This document shows positions 49,439-62,630 of a stretch of 64,000 nt of DNA, piece by piece. The DNA is from Onchocerca volvulus (Eukaryota > Nematoda > Chromadorea > Rhabditida > Onchocercidae): NCBI GenBank assembly GCA_000499405.2, contig HG738138.1:3150368-3214367 (forward strand), written 5' to 3'. Below the pieces are notes generated by a model. It ran no database searches, was not told the DNA's origin, and was given only the letters and a program-made list of their open reading frames with translations. Made by a program: the position numbers and the translations under genes. Each line of letters opens with the position of its first letter. Position 1 is the first letter of the stretch.

Positions 49439-52140
49439 ATGTCGATTTCAACTATTAGACGTCAAGTAAAAAATGTCGCCTATAATTTCTCGGACGCACA
49501 AGTTAAGGTTCGAGAAGCGACCAGGTAACGAAGTTGTTTTATAATTTTAAAGTTGATTTAGAAGGAAGAAGTACTCGTTAAATACTATTTCCTGATTATA
49601 TAAAGAGGTTGAGATGCATTTTCTCTGTATTCCATCTTATAGATCCTTTTTCATATCCACAAAACAGAATCTGATATTCGAAAATAATTATTACCTCGGG
49701 AAAAGACCATTAATAGCAAGTGTTAAACAGGAATTATGTATATGAGTTCAAACATTAGCATGCAAACGATTTCCATGTCATGTAAGATAAAGTAGACTGA
49801 TAAATCTCCTCAAGAACTGCAACAAAATTCATATTCTAGACGATGTTTGCTTTTAGTATTTCGTTATCTATCATTATTTTATCACTTTTAGCTTTTTTTT
49901 TTTTTTTTTTTTTTTAACCAATCGTATGTTTCGTAAAAGAATTGGTTTCTGTGAGGATGGTCTGTTACAGCAATGATCCTTGGGGTCCCTCTACGGCGCT
50001 GATGTCCGAAATCGCAGATTTAACTCATAATCCAATGTCATTTACTGAGATTATGTCGATGCTATGGAAGAGATTAAATGATCATGGGAAGAATTGGAGG
50101 CATGTGTATAAAAGTCTTGTTCTTTTGGATTATTTGATAAAGGTTAGTTTCGTTGGATTAACTTATATTATGTTTGGCTATTCAAAAGCCTGTAAGATTG
50201 CTGATGAATAAGTAATCAAAAATTTGATTCTTGTTTTGGCTTTCTTTAGATTCACTGTTTTGTCTTTCGCATTCAACATTTCTTATTTCTAAAGTACATT
50301 TATGAATATACTGTAACACATTGACTTTTAGTGTGGCAGTGAGAAGGTAGCTCAACAGTGTCGTGAAAATATCTACTCGATTGAAACATTAAAAGATTTC
50401 CAACATATTGAAGATAATAGAGATCAGGGTATGAATGTACGGGAGAAAGCAAAACAGATGGTTAGCCTGCTGTATGATGAAGAACGACTGAAAAATGAAC
50501 GAACAAAGTTCATGATGACTAGGAAGAAGTTCATGTCTGGTTCTGGTATTTCTTCAGATGGTTCCGTACGACATATGCGCAAAAGCGATAATGGTCCTGC
50601 ATTTGGTAGATTTTATTCTGTGCACGCTTCTATGAGGTTCTCATTATCTTAGCAAGATATAAATTTTTTGTTTGAAATTTCTGCTACCATGTTAAGGTAA
50701 TAAACAGGCTTTGTGCTATCTGCTTCACGAAGTGGAACGTTGTTTCAATAATTCTATTAATGTTTTTTAGAATCGGAATTGGAGGATGCACGACCGGCAA
50801 GTGCTGGTGAAGAAGAAATGCAATTGCAGATTGCGCTTGCACTATCACGGGAAGAAAATGAAAAGGAAGAAGAACTGAGGAAAAAGGATGACATTGGGCT
50901 GCAGGTATATCAAATTTAATATTTCATTTTAGGAGATCATGAGATATTCATTTCATAGGATTTTCTGTACTATTATATATTTCAGTATGTATCAAAATTT
51001 CAGTTATGCCAAAAAAGTGGTCATTTTGAAAAAGAACATTTAGTTTATATAATGAACGAGAATAAATCTGTCCTTTGTTATATGCTGAAAAGGGCACCGA
51101 TGATAAATTCAGAGGAATTCAGATGGCATTAAATGAGAGTCGCCGTGAAATCGAGCGGATGAATTCCATGGATACTATCGGTCAAAACACAGTGCCAAGT
51201 TCAACTCTTTCGCAAAGTGCGATCGATGACTTGTTGTCGTTGGGAGTGGGGCAACCTGCCGAACAGATAACTTCAAATCCATGGGGTGGACCAGTTGCTG
51301 ATCCGTGGGCACCGGCTTCTGGTATTGCTTCTGCAGCAGTTGTCGGTTGGTGCTTTAGCGTTGACAGTCATTTCCTTCTCCTGACGGAATGTGTTCTTTT
51401 TCAATAAGATTAAGGCTTTTTAACACTAGTCACAGCCTTTCAGGGATGTCTGAGAGAAGAAAAGATCACAGAAATAAACTATATATGTTCAGAAAAATGT
51501 ATTTATCGAAATTTTTTTTCAGATAATTTAAATCAAGGACTGTATTTAGGGCCATCACTGCACTCAAACACCCAAACGATCAATAACGACCCATGGACGT
51601 TAGCACCTCCAGCAACCGGTGTAACGGCAAACTCCGTTGATCCATGGGCTACTGTGCCTTCTGTTACCAGTCAAACTCCGGTTTCCGTTACTGAAGAAAA
51701 TACTTCTAAGCAAAGAAACAGCACGAAAACACCAGAGAGTTTTCTCGGTGAAAACTCATCTCTTGTTAATTTAGATAATCTGCTTGGAACAACAAGTAAC
51801 AACGCAAAACCAGGTTATCTTTTTTTTTCTTGCCTTTAATTTTATATGGTATCCTGCGGTTATATAGCAAATAAAAAGCAAAGAAAAAAAAAATGACATT
51901 AACGATATCTTGAAAGGACGTATTTTAGCCAGCAACCCATTTCTTTCTGGTACTAGTGCAACGGTACCAATAAACCCATTTGTCGCTCAACAACGCCCGT
52001 CACCATCGCTTAATGAAATGATGAGTCAAAGCCGCGTACCGCCAACAGGAAATCCCGTCCAAACAACTATGCAGCCACCACTGATGCCCATCCCGGCATC
52101 GGCATCGGCAACAAATCAACCTACCAATCCATTTTGCTAA
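49439..52140 (+). CDS. epn-1: epsin, clathrin-mediated endocytosis adaptor
   Basis: Epsins bend membrane and link ubiquitinated cargo to clathrin and AP-2. Seven exons give 463 aa: 49439-49524, 49971-50142, 50332-50605, 50771-50904, 51123-51345, 51523-51813, 51929-52140; all phases close. The N-terminal ENTH domain begins MSISTIRRQVKNVAYNFSDA, whose Arg/Lys residues bind phosphoinositide in the family, and runs through VYKSLVLLDYLIKCGS. A ubiquitin-interacting motif is visible in EEEMQLQIALALSREE, and a second in MALNESRREIE. Three DPW-type AP-2 motifs (ADPWAP, NDPWTL, VDPWAT) follow. Three NPF motifs for EH-domain proteins (SNPFLS, INPFVA, TNPFC) sit at the C-terminus, the last just before the stop. 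DDLLSLG may serve as a clathrin box. The domain order is the complete epsin plan. Confidence 0.95.
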
Positions 52141-53294
52141 TGTATTGTCCAACTTGACTTATATGGTCGGGTTTTGAGGCGAATGTTATAATGCATTTTC
52201 ATTACGATGCGCTTGCGTCTGTGAACAGTCCTATTCTTCCCATCATCCCTTCTTTCCTCTTTGCCATTGTTTCTTCATTTCTAGCATTTCGAAACATCTT
52301 GTATATAGGCGAAGGTATCTCAGTTATTTGCTATGGTTTCCTTTTCAATGAGAAACAGAAACAAATCGTAGATGTAATTAGTGCATTCCACTTGGCCTCA
52401 AGTATCAAAAGCTGTTATACAAGATTTTTACATTTTGTAATTTAAAGAATGGCGTGAACATTTTTTCTGATCATTATTTCTGTAATTTAGTCTTTCATTC
52501 AGAGAATTTTTCCCCTCTGCAAACCCGATTCATCTCGAGGCAACGAAAATTTTAAATATGTACATTTCGCGTCCATGATTTGCTTTTGTGATAATAAAGC
52601 ATAATTTGTGATTACTTCATTTCCTGTATTTTCTGGACACTTTTTTCTGAAATCCTTTCTACTATTAGTTAACTGTGACAAGCTTGGAGCTACGCTCTCT
52701 CTCGAGTTTATGTAATAAAAATCATGATTTCTTGTTTCTGTCCCCTCACTCTGTTTGTTTCTAGAAAAATCCCAACTCGCGAATGTTCACCGTGCAAAAA
52801 ATTACTTTTAGTGTCTGTGGAAGTCCATTTTCAATAAAAGTGGAAATGCAAATTGCGTGTCTAACATAATGCAGACATTACTTGTAGCTTTTATCGACGG
52901 AATTGGGTTAAAAGATATAACTTGGCAATGCAAATACTGTACACCATATGGACGCTTTCGATTATAGCAAAAATTGAAACTAATTTGCTTCGTTAAGCTT
53001 TTATCTATCTTTTGAAGCTCGTATCCGCGGCGCAATAACAGTGATTTGTATTCTCTTGACTTTTGAAAACGGTTAGACCTTTCGGATATGGCCCTTTCTA
53101 GACTTTAGGAATTGCCCGCGATAGTTCTGTCAAAACTGGCCAATATACCGCGCCAATTACTCGTACAATTTATAGTGACATGGTTTATGGCAAAATGTTG
53201 GGAGTAAGAATTTACGGAAGCGATTTGCTACAGAGCATTGATAGCACAAGCAGTGCAGCTGCATAAGTAAAAATAAATGCATTAACATTATACA
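52141..53294. other. convergent intergenic region between epsin and the RUN/PH gene
   Basis: Two genes converge here. The left half is the probable epsin 3' UTR. An 84-codon plus-strand frame at 52191-52445 lies in that UTR and has no coding signature I trust. Confidence 0.55.
52593..52598 (+). terminator. AATAAA poly(A) signal, probable epsin 3' end
   Basis: AATAAA occurs about 450 bases after the epsin stop on the same strand. No other same-strand gene lies between, so it is a reasonable 3' end signal, though an earlier one could be used. Confidence 0.45.
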
Positions 53295-56200
53295 TTATCG
53301 GACTTCGAGTGATGTATCAAATGCATCATCCGACAGGCTATCATCAAACTGGAAAGCATCATTAAGACGTGACATCGAATTTAGAATTGCGGACAGTCGA
53401 GACGAACCACCTTCTTCTGTATTAATTTGCTTTACCTAAATATTACCATTATATTCAGAATCAAAATTGAATAATAGAGAAAATATAATAGTGAAGAACT
53501 ACCCCAAGTTGGTTTAGTTGTCCCAAAAGACGATCAACTTCATCCGGTGATCTCATGAATAACCATTCCAATTTCTCTTCGTTTTTGATAACACAAGCCG
53601 AGCGCTCAGCAGCAAACACTCCTGTAGCCTGAGACATACATGCTATGTCAATGCGCGCCAGCAATCTCATGAAACCATCAACTGCACAATTCAACCCTTC
53701 TTGGGCTATTAAAACACTTTTTTCACACAAACACACTACACAGGCTGCTGGCTCGTCATCCATGTCCTGCAAGAAATAACAGGAGAAATCAGACAAATCA
53801 TTCGAACAACTTTTACTGCATATTTAAGGCTGATTATTTAAATTTCTTCCCATTTTATTTATACCGTTAATTCAATGAAATTATATGAAAATCATGTTTT
53901 AGATAAAAACATATTAAATGATACTGAATCAAAGTATACGGATAAAATCAATTCCATTTGAAGCATGTTAACAAAGCAACATACAGCAGATGTAATTGCA
54001 AGAGTTATTAGCGATATCCATTTGTGCATATCAGCAGCGCTCTGACATATGAACTGAATTCTGCTGTTTTTAAAAACGATTTCGAACATGTATGGTGAAC
54101 GTTCATCACCTTTGAGTTCTGTTACATCGGTAACCGAATCTCTACAAAGAACTTATCTTGCAAAAACACTTTTTCATTCAAACAACTAATGCAAATCCAG
54201 TTATTCTAAAAATACCTGACAGATATAACGCGTTCGCCAAATTTGCAAGTGGAGTCGGAAAACTGGTAAAGTTTTTTATTTTGCAAATGAAAGTAGCTCT
54301 GTCGAAAATCGTTTGAGCCAAGCAACCACGAAACACCACCTCCAACTTCTTTATGATATAAAAAACCACTGTGCTGATAACTTTCTCCATTCAAGCTATA
54401 TAAATTTGTTTGTCTCCACTGTGCAAGGTAATATCCATAAAGTATTGGTGAATCCTGTAAATTGCGAACCATTTAGAAATTTTTACCTGAATGATAATTA
54501 TGGAGGAGCAGTCTCTCACTGCTGTCAGTTCTTACATCTAAGTAATTCATGTAAACACTAAATTCAGAACCATTCGTAAATTACTGTGCGTTCTTCATAA
54601 ATGTAAAGACATCACCTTATGCAATTCTTTGGACATAAAATGAATAAGATGCTGTGGAGTATCACTGTACACTTTTAATTTGATTTTATCGGATTGAAAA
54701 TTTGACACATAATTCTTATGTGCATATTTCAGAGCATCCAAAATGACGATACCAAGTTGTTTACACGCCGCGCATATTTCCAAGACTGATAAAAACTTGC
54801 CAGCTTCATTTTCACATATATTGTAATCTTTTTCAGCATGCAGATATATCATTTGAAAATCTGGACCAACCTGAAAAGTTTGATCAAAATATTCCGGGTT
54901 GAAACTGTTAAACATTTTTCCATATGTTAACCTAAATAACTTACATGAATGCTGCTCATATACCGAAGCGGTAGATACGCACATGTAACATATGACTTTT
55001 TGGATATCACAAAATTTTCTGCAGATAACAAATAAACCGCTTGATTAGAGAGAGCAAATAATCGCCTTTCAATTTCTCCCGTGCCGAAACGTGAATAAAT
55101 CTTTAAAAGATATATGTAATAGTAAATCGTCATAATTTGCGTGTTGGAGATTTGTAATTTTCCAACAAAGACAATTTGATCAAATAAATACTGTGATTTT
55201 CTTTATTTCTGATTTAAATTTCTTGAGGATAAAACAAAAACAGTATATACCTGAAACAGGCGCATAAACCTTTCGGCATCGTGCTTGAAAACATTTATGC
55301 TAAGGCCAATCATTTCACCCATATCCAACCTTGAAGACCATTTCTCAACTGTTAAACAAGTAAGCAGTAAATGAACAAATATCAGCACACTGTTTTGCAA
55401 TTTAAATCCGAAAATACGGAAATTTTTGATTGAAAGAAGAACTATTCGATACCATTTTAATGGTTTTTCAGTACTAAAGGAAAAAAATGAAATCAATAAA
55501 GCATACCTTATTTCTCCACATGGAAGATCGACTAACGTTATCGGTGATGCCCTGTGTTCACATTCATTATAGTGAATATCTTCTACGGATAATTTTGCTT
55601 TTGACAAGCTTTTTTTCAGAGCTATATCAAAAGGATCAACCGAAACAGCAGCAGTACTGACCTAAAATTATGCTAACAGTAAATCTGCGACATATACATC
55701 AAGCACCAGCAAAATATTTGAACTTATAGAAGACGCATGTTTTCGAAAAATTAGTGAAATCTGCAAGAATGGGAAAGCTTTAAAATTAATATAAGCAGTT
55801 ACAATAAGAAGTCATCTAAGTTCCGACATTAACATAATCAGTTGTTGGGTTAAGATTGTTGGTTAGGCTGCTAATATCATGAGCTTCCTCTGAAAGTTGT
55901 CGCTCAGTCGTTTCCGGTGTCCGGCCGCATCAGCAGCATAGGACGCACTGAGTGAGATTTTCAGATGGTTCTGAAATTGTTCACTTGGAATTCCAAAACC
56001 ATCTGAAAATCTGGAATCACAATAACGACTACCGAAAAACCACAAAAAAGCTTGTACTTAATAAAAAAGAGCTTCATTTAATTACTGATATGAATGTTGA
56101 GTTTTCGGATTCTTGCATAGAAGTGCTGGACTTATTTCAAGACTTAAAAGAATGTGTACAGACATGATTTAAGTGACGTGAATGGACGTTGAAAATAGCA

Positions 56201-58478
56201 GCTATAATTGAAAAGTACAAGTGAATTAGAATACAATTTCTTTGAAGCACATCCATAGTTGTTAGGAAAGTTTATAGGGAATTTCGAAAGCTACATGTAT
56301 TAACATGAATGTGCAATTTATTTGTTGTAAGATTGAGAAATTTTCAAAGGAACAAGAACCATAAGAAAACTGCAACAGACAATCAGTTGTGGAAATCTAA
56401 AAAACACATAAGAAAAAATCACATCCGACTTTCTCTGTTCATAACCAACGGTATTCCTCTCTTCATCCACAGAAATTTTAACTTCATTTTCTTTCGGAAG
56501 ACAACCATGGATACCATCGGATGATTCACTTTTTCTACGTCTCAGCAGTTCACCGAAAATTTGATCCTAAATATCCCCACTTATATTTCGCTTTTGTATT
56601 TCAAAAACATCTAGAAAAGAATATTATCAAACGACCCTTAGAATAATGTAATATAAAAGATATAAACAATTGTACCGGACTAAGCTCTTTGATAAAATAC
56701 TAAGTATTACCGAATCGTTTTCTGGTACAACGATATCTTCATCAAATGCTGCAGTTTGAGTTTCCACGAAATCCGCTGGTAGCGGTATATCAGACAATAA
56801 TGACGAAACATCCTGAGAATATACTGAAAATTCTGTTCGAGATCCTTGGTGATCTGCTGGATAATTCTGTCCCTGACGTGAATGTCTACTGGAAACAGCC
56901 AAATTATCATTTGATACTGACGGTCGCTGATTACCAAGAGATGGACGCATTACTGCTATTGGAATATCGTTATATTTTTCAAAAGGTTTCTGAAAGATAA
57001 GCAAAAAAATATGTCCAAACCATAAAAAATTAGGAATAAGTTCTAGCCTGTAAAGAGAGAGTAAATGACAAATTTCGTTATAAAAAGATTGTACGGATAT
57101 TTTAGATGCAAAAATAAACTAAATATTTGTGAAAAATATTTTCAATTGAAATTATTAATAAAATTTTTTAGTAACATACAGTACGAATAAAAAACAAATT
57201 TCTAAACAAGACTAATATTGATTTTTTCCATTTATTTGGTAAATGTAATGTGATATCGAATTATATGCTTTCCTGATAGATATATCTGAAGTGAATAAAA
57301 CAAACCAAAAATTTGAACTGAATTTCAGAAAAATCCTTCATTTTCTGTACAATGCGAGAAAGCAGAGGTTGATTTGCCATCAAAGCCTTCCTGTGGTAGA
57401 ACTTTCGAATAGTTTCCAAATCTTGTTGAAAAGACTGAAATCTAATTTCTTTAAGAGCGCTCGAATTGAGATATAATAAAGGATTATAATATAAATATTT
57501 GTCGATTCATAATGCATTAAAAAACCCGCGGTAAGAGCACTCCATCACTCAGTACAATCTCAATGTCTTATCTTTATTCAGAACTGGAAAGGGCCAGATA
57601 TCAAGAGCAGAAAACATAGCTTAGATAAATCAGTCGGAATCGCCGAAGTCTAACCAAATTTCGTAAAACAAAACTGTTTGATGAAATTCAACTGCCATCT
57701 TCTTTTTTTTTCGAGGGAGAAAAATGGTCTCAATATCAAGAATTGCATCACTACTAACGCCAGTTAAGCCCAGTGATTTTAATAAATAACAAGAAGAATA
57801 TTATTTAGCAACCTGAAAGTAGTACAGTAATGTTTGCTTATTGAGAACATCTTTAAGCCATGCAACCGACAACTGCCGCACTGAAATGACACGCCACTCT
57901 CGTTTCAGATAGTTAGTTTCGTTGCGCGACATGAATTCTTTCACAAATAGCCAATACAATCGGTTACCTTTGTTAAACCTAAGCAAAATAATGGATACTG
58001 GTTGCAGGAAAGCATTGTTTTCATAGTTACAAAAATATAACCCTAGAAATTTCAACTTACCAGCATTATCAATCTTTTGAGGGATTTGAATTACAATCCC
58101 AAATTCAGAAGGAATTCTAGCTGTAAGATATAAAATATCCCATAGATCTGATGAACATGGATAACTGTCATTCTAATCTGCCAACTCTCACCATGAATAA
58201 GCCAAATGATGTATATAAATATACCCATGAGAAAGAAAAAAATCGAAGATTGTTATAAGATTTCGTGCGGCAACAGAACTTGAATCAAGAGGTTGACATA
58301 AACCGCCCAACAAATGTCGCCTCCATTCGATCATTGCATCCGCGATAGTGCGCATAATAGAAGCTTCGATATGAGGATGAGATAACAATGTGACTTCTGC
58401 ATAATATTTTCCTTCTCCTCCTCCTTTGAATCCATCCAATGGAGCTATCGTTATCATCTTCCTATCAAAACTAATCAT
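53295..58478 (-). CDS. RUN and PH domain protein, PLEKHM2/SKIP-like
   Basis: A probable adaptor for vesicle or lysosome transport. The N-terminal region looks like a RUN domain: ARNLITIFDFFLSHG, then SDLWDILYLTARIPSEFG, RLYWLFVKEFMSRNETNYLK and SVAWLKDVLNKQ. Acidic linkers follow. The C-terminal half has HSGFLYHKE and SYFHLQNKKLYQFSD, then IQFICQSAADMHKWISLIT, which is the end of a PH domain. A last conserved stretch includes RSPDEVDRLLGQLNQLG, and the end is SLSDDAFDTSLEVR. Approximate exons: 58478-58225, 58173-58071, 58004-57813, about 57000-56710, 56565-56410, 55889-55828, 55662-55507, 55350-55252, 55098-54945, 54872-54617, 54454-54217, 54145-53990, 53767-53503, 53437-53295. The junctions around exon 2 and 55.9-56.4 kb do not close cleanly. 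PLEKHM2 is my best family match; another RUN/PH protein is possible. Confidence 0.6.
55955..56012. repeat. perfect 16-bp inverted repeat (hairpin), 26-base loop
   Basis: AGATTTTCAGATGGTT at 55955-55970 is exactly reverse-complementary to AACCATCTGAAAATCT at 55997-56012. It lies in an unresolved stretch of the RUN/PH gene, and both arms contain TTTTCAG-like acceptor text on one strand or the other. Confidence 0.9.
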
Positions 58479-59263
58479 TTCACAAGTATATGCAATTTCA
58501 CAAAAATATGTATCGAATTTTACATGATCTATTTCAAAATAACAATTCAGAAATTCCGGAATGATTCACGGGAATCCAAGCTACATCCTCACGATGTCTT
58601 CACTTCTTGAAATATTCTGAACAGGTAAAAAACTGCGAATCAGATAACTTGTCAGGAATGAAATGAGACCCAGTTCATTTTCTACGCCAGCTAATCCCAC
58701 AAACCAATTTTCATCGCCATCTGATAATTTTTACAAATTTTAGCAGAAATTTTCTTCACATCTCTTACTGTTCTCTCTTAGATGGAGCATCTTTTTGCGC
58801 TACCTCATGTTCGCTCACACTCTCATTTATTTATACTATCTCACTTCATCCGACTGAGAATGTGGCGAGAAATATCAATTGCTAGGATACGTGGACATAA
58901 CTTTCGGTAAACTATGTGTAGCATGAAAGGACGTGGGATTATGTTGAGGAGGTTGGGGTTCGTGCTTACGTGTACTGTTTTTCCGTACGTGTACTGATTT
59001 TGCAGTAGTTATCGATGAACTTGTTACTATAATTATATGCAAAAACTCTAGTCTTCCCTTTTTGCAACGAAGTTCGACAGGATTAATTGCATGTCGCCTT
59101 TCGGTATCATTGAGTTCGGATTGTCATTATCAGACCAGAGGTTTCGCAGTGATCGTCTGAATTGCTTAGTAATTTAACTAACAATGTCGTTTTATCTACA
59201 CATCGATATATTTTCAGGAATACAGCAGTTTTAATTGTTTACCAAACGTTAAATTGTTGCAAC
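58479..59263. promoter_or_regulatory. divergent intergenic region between RUN/PH gene and ArfGAP
   Basis: Under 800 bases separate two outward-facing start codons, so it should contain both promoters. The base content is less extreme than the surrounding introns, and GTACGTGTACTG occurs in a direct repeat near 58970-59000. No known promoter element was identified. Confidence 0.5.
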
Positions 59264-62200
59264 ATGCCACTGAAAAGCCGAATCGATGCAAAAAGAACCG
59301 AATCTGAACGTTTGCAAGGTATTGTAATATTTGATATTTCTTCTGCAAGACGTCCTTTTAGTCCTCATGCATTTTTGCAGTATTAACTTAGCAGGGAAAA
59401 TCATTCGCATGATATAAAACTAGGAAATACTAAATGCACAAAAATTCTACAAAAAATGTGTATTTTGCAGCGATAGTGGTCGATCTTTTGCGAGAAGAGG
59501 AAAATAAGTATTGTGCCGATTGCGAAGCGAAACAACCTCGATGGGCATCTTGGAATCTAGGAGTATTTCTTTGCATAAGATGTGCTGGCATTCATCGTAA
59601 TCTCGGTGTTCATCTCACCAAGGTATCGTCTTATGGTCTTTAAGGAAATAAGTAAAATAAGTTTCATTAAGAATGAAACTGGCGATAATATGTCTACAGA
59701 TAAGGTGTTGAGAATACTGGAGCTAAACCCCAGTATGGATAGTCAGATCTAATTTATGGAGAGTATTAGGATCTAAAATTTTTTTTAAAGCCAGCTTCTG
59801 CTGAATTGCTTCCCTGCTGAAATAATGCATTTGTTCTGCAGCCCGTGTCACCAATAAAAGCAATTTTGCTAGTCTTTTCTAGTAGTGTGGAAATATTTTA
59901 AAGGCAGGTTATTGCCTCCATTCTGTAAGTTGTACATTCGATTTTTTCTCTTTAGGTTGGATTCATTACTGTGAGAATATGATTGTTTGGTGTCTTCAAT
60001 TTTGTGACATGACAAAATCTAGGTGAAGTCGGTCAATTTGGATTCATGGACTGCAGAGCAAGTGCAAAGTATGCGTATCATGGGAAATAAAATGGCACGT
60101 CGTGTTTATGAAGCAGAGCTCCCTGAACACTTCCGTAGACCACAAACAGATTCTGCTCTTGAATCGTTCATCAGAGCAAAATATGAACAGAAAAGGTAAT
60201 AATTTTCAGTGTTTTTCGTTCTTCAAACAGTGAACTCCAATTTTTAAATTATACACCAGCTTTGAATTTATTTGTATTGTGCCTCTTTTTTTTTTTAATA
60301 TTATGTATTCCAGATATATCCTGAAAGATTGGTCGCCGCCTTCACTTGATGTGAACGATTTGCCACTTCCTCTGGATAAGCGGCAAATTTCTGATCGTGG
60401 TGAGTGATGCTTTTCATTTCTGTGTTTTTTTAAAATCATTTATATCACTTGTTTGCGAATGAAATGTCAACTTTGCAGGTATTGGCACTCGATTTCTGTC
60501 TTTACTTTTTCTTTTTATTTCGTCATTAATTTTTTAAAAGGGAAGATTTGACAAAATCATTTGGATTTGCAAGTTCACAGCTCTCTTTTATAATATCGAC
60601 TCAATTTCAACTTCATAATTCACAAATGTTATAAATTAAATTTTACAAGAACTAAAACAGTAATACAAACTGCTCTCATTTTAGGTACACGTTCAAATGC
60701 TAGAGAACGGGATCACTGCTCGGATTCAGTGGAGAAGTCGAGAAATATGGCTGGGAATTCCAACACAGCAAATATTACTAATGATTCAAGAGACGGAACA
60801 GTTACAGATGCACCGCTGTTAGACCTGAATACTCCCATGGTAGAAGTCAGTAACAGTGAACTTTCGCCCACCTTGGTAAACGGCAATAGTTTTTATTTGA
60901 TAAAATAACTCTTAACTTTTTATATGAAAGTAGTTATTGCTTATTATAAATTTTACATTTTCTAGCCTGAAAGCACATATTTGCAGCCTTTTTCTATGAT
61001 GGATAAAAAGACAGTAGATCTTAATAATAGCATCGTGGAAATTAGTGAGAGTGATGGAATGGAAGATTTTGGTCCAATTGTTTCTGCTCCGCCTGCGAAA
61101 CTGGGGTCTGACATTTTTGATGTGGACGCTGTAGCGTCTTCTTCAAATGGCAAATGTGGTGCCATGATTGGTGGCTCGGAAAACAATTTGGAGGATTTAG
61201 CATCGATATTAGGATCTAATCCCGTAGTGAATGGTAAGTGTCGGCATAATGTAATATGACATTGTTAGCAATTTCTATTATCCTTGTGGTTGACAAAGAA
61301 ATCTCCAGAAATTTCATCCTTTTTTCAGAGAAAAAGAGCACTTCGGATATCCTTGCTTTATATGGAACTGCACCTAAATTTTATCCTCGGTCAACCAAGC
61401 ATCAACATCGAATGCAACAGTTTCCTGAGGTTTCCTTGTTCAGTTTCATAGATTTTTTTGGACCATCAGCACAATGATATGAATTCGAAGGGTTTAAGAG
61501 CTGTTGATTTCTTTGTTATTAAACTTGCTGATTATTTCGTTCCTTCTTTTGTTCGAAATCTTTTTGCATGAGTTATTCAAAAAATCTAATAAGACTTTGT
61601 TTTTGTTTTTTATTAATGTTTTGGCAAAAAAGCGGAAAATCATTTTTGTGTCCATGGTGATGTTGGCTCCTGTTAGGATGAGTCAATTTTATGCTCATAA
61701 GTTTTGAAGTGTGATTTTTCACGTCAGATTTCGTCCGGTGATGACAACACGTCTGGTAAACCAAAGAATATCACACATTTATCTGATGCATCTAATGTCG
61801 GGTCATTTTTCGGTCCATCCGTTGTTTCTCCTGCTCAGCGGTCTTGTGGTTTTCAGAACGGCTGTAGGTTTTCATGATTAATTCTGTTAAAAATAGTTAG
61901 ATAGTTTATAATTAACTTTTGGGATTGTAGAGTTGCATTTCACATCTTTTCATTTTTTTTTTTTCTTTTTCATTTTGAACATACATCCCGGTTTGATCGC
62001 AGAACAAATGATACAACGTGTTATTTCAGATGCACAGTTAGCCATGTTGGGACCGGAAACAAATGCTTTACCAGCGGGGAATTTTTTCCTCAATCATGAA
62101 ACAGCGGCGATTTTTGCCGCTGCTTCACCTTTCGCTAATAATCCAGTAACAACAGAAAGTGGAATTTTACCGAGCTCTCAGACAGTTAGTTCGGGATATA

Positions 62201-62607
62201 TGGATATACCATCTAGAACAATTTCGGTTAGTGTCTGATTAATTTATCCCATTTCTGTAAATGTTATATATCTTTTCTATGATACTTTTATAATCGGTAG
62301 TTTCTTGAAAGAATTTATCCGTAAAAAGAGAAATTTCCTCCTTCGAAGGGATCTTTTTTCTGATCAATATAAATGATGGAGAACACATATCTTTTTAGTT
62401 ACTAAATTTTCAATAAAGATGAAGTATTTCAAAAATATTTGTGACTTGTTGTATATAACGTTGTATGAACTATTCTTGTCAACAGCTGATTATATTAAGG
62501 ATGGATTCGCTGCACTAAGCAACATCCAGCCGAGATCAGATGGAAGTAACATTGCTATTTCTTGTGATACTGCAAAGGTTATTCTTGAGTATTTTTTAAG
62601 ATTTTAG
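59264..62607 (+). CDS. SMAP-type ArfGAP (stromal membrane-associated protein)
   Basis: A GTPase-activating protein for Arf that acts in clathrin-dependent traffic. Exons: 59264-59318, 59471-59622, 60023-60195, 60314-60399, 60685-60875, 60966-61233, 61329-61429, about 61728-61850, 62003-62226, about 62486-62607. The ArfGAP zinc finger has the exact CX2CX16CX2C spacing (CADC, then CIRC) followed by [10 protein letters not shown], which includes the catalytic arginine. [17 protein letters not shown] follows, as in SMAP1/2. LLDLN in the linker is a clathrin box, and the low-complexity C-terminal half is typical. The first seven exons close in phase. The joins of exon 8 to 9 and exon 9 to 10 need weak donors and are uncertain. 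AATAAA lies 18 bases after the chosen stop, which supports this terminal exon. Confidence 0.92.
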
Positions 62608-62624
62608 TTTATTTTCTAGTGATC

Positions 62625-62630
62625 AATAAA
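62625..62630 (+). terminator. AATAAA poly(A) signal of the ArfGAP gene
   Basis: The hexamer begins 18 bases past the proposed ArfGAP stop codon, in the sequence ATCAATAAAATC. The short distance supports the 3' end call. Confidence 0.6.

Noticed and set aside
49228..49458. Plus-strand 76-codon frame overlapping the epsin start
   Set aside because: It overlaps the epsin start in a different frame and is hydrophobic low-complexity sequence.
56746..57000. Plus-strand 84-codon frame
   Set aside because: Antisense to an exon of the RUN/PH gene with acidic linker sequence.
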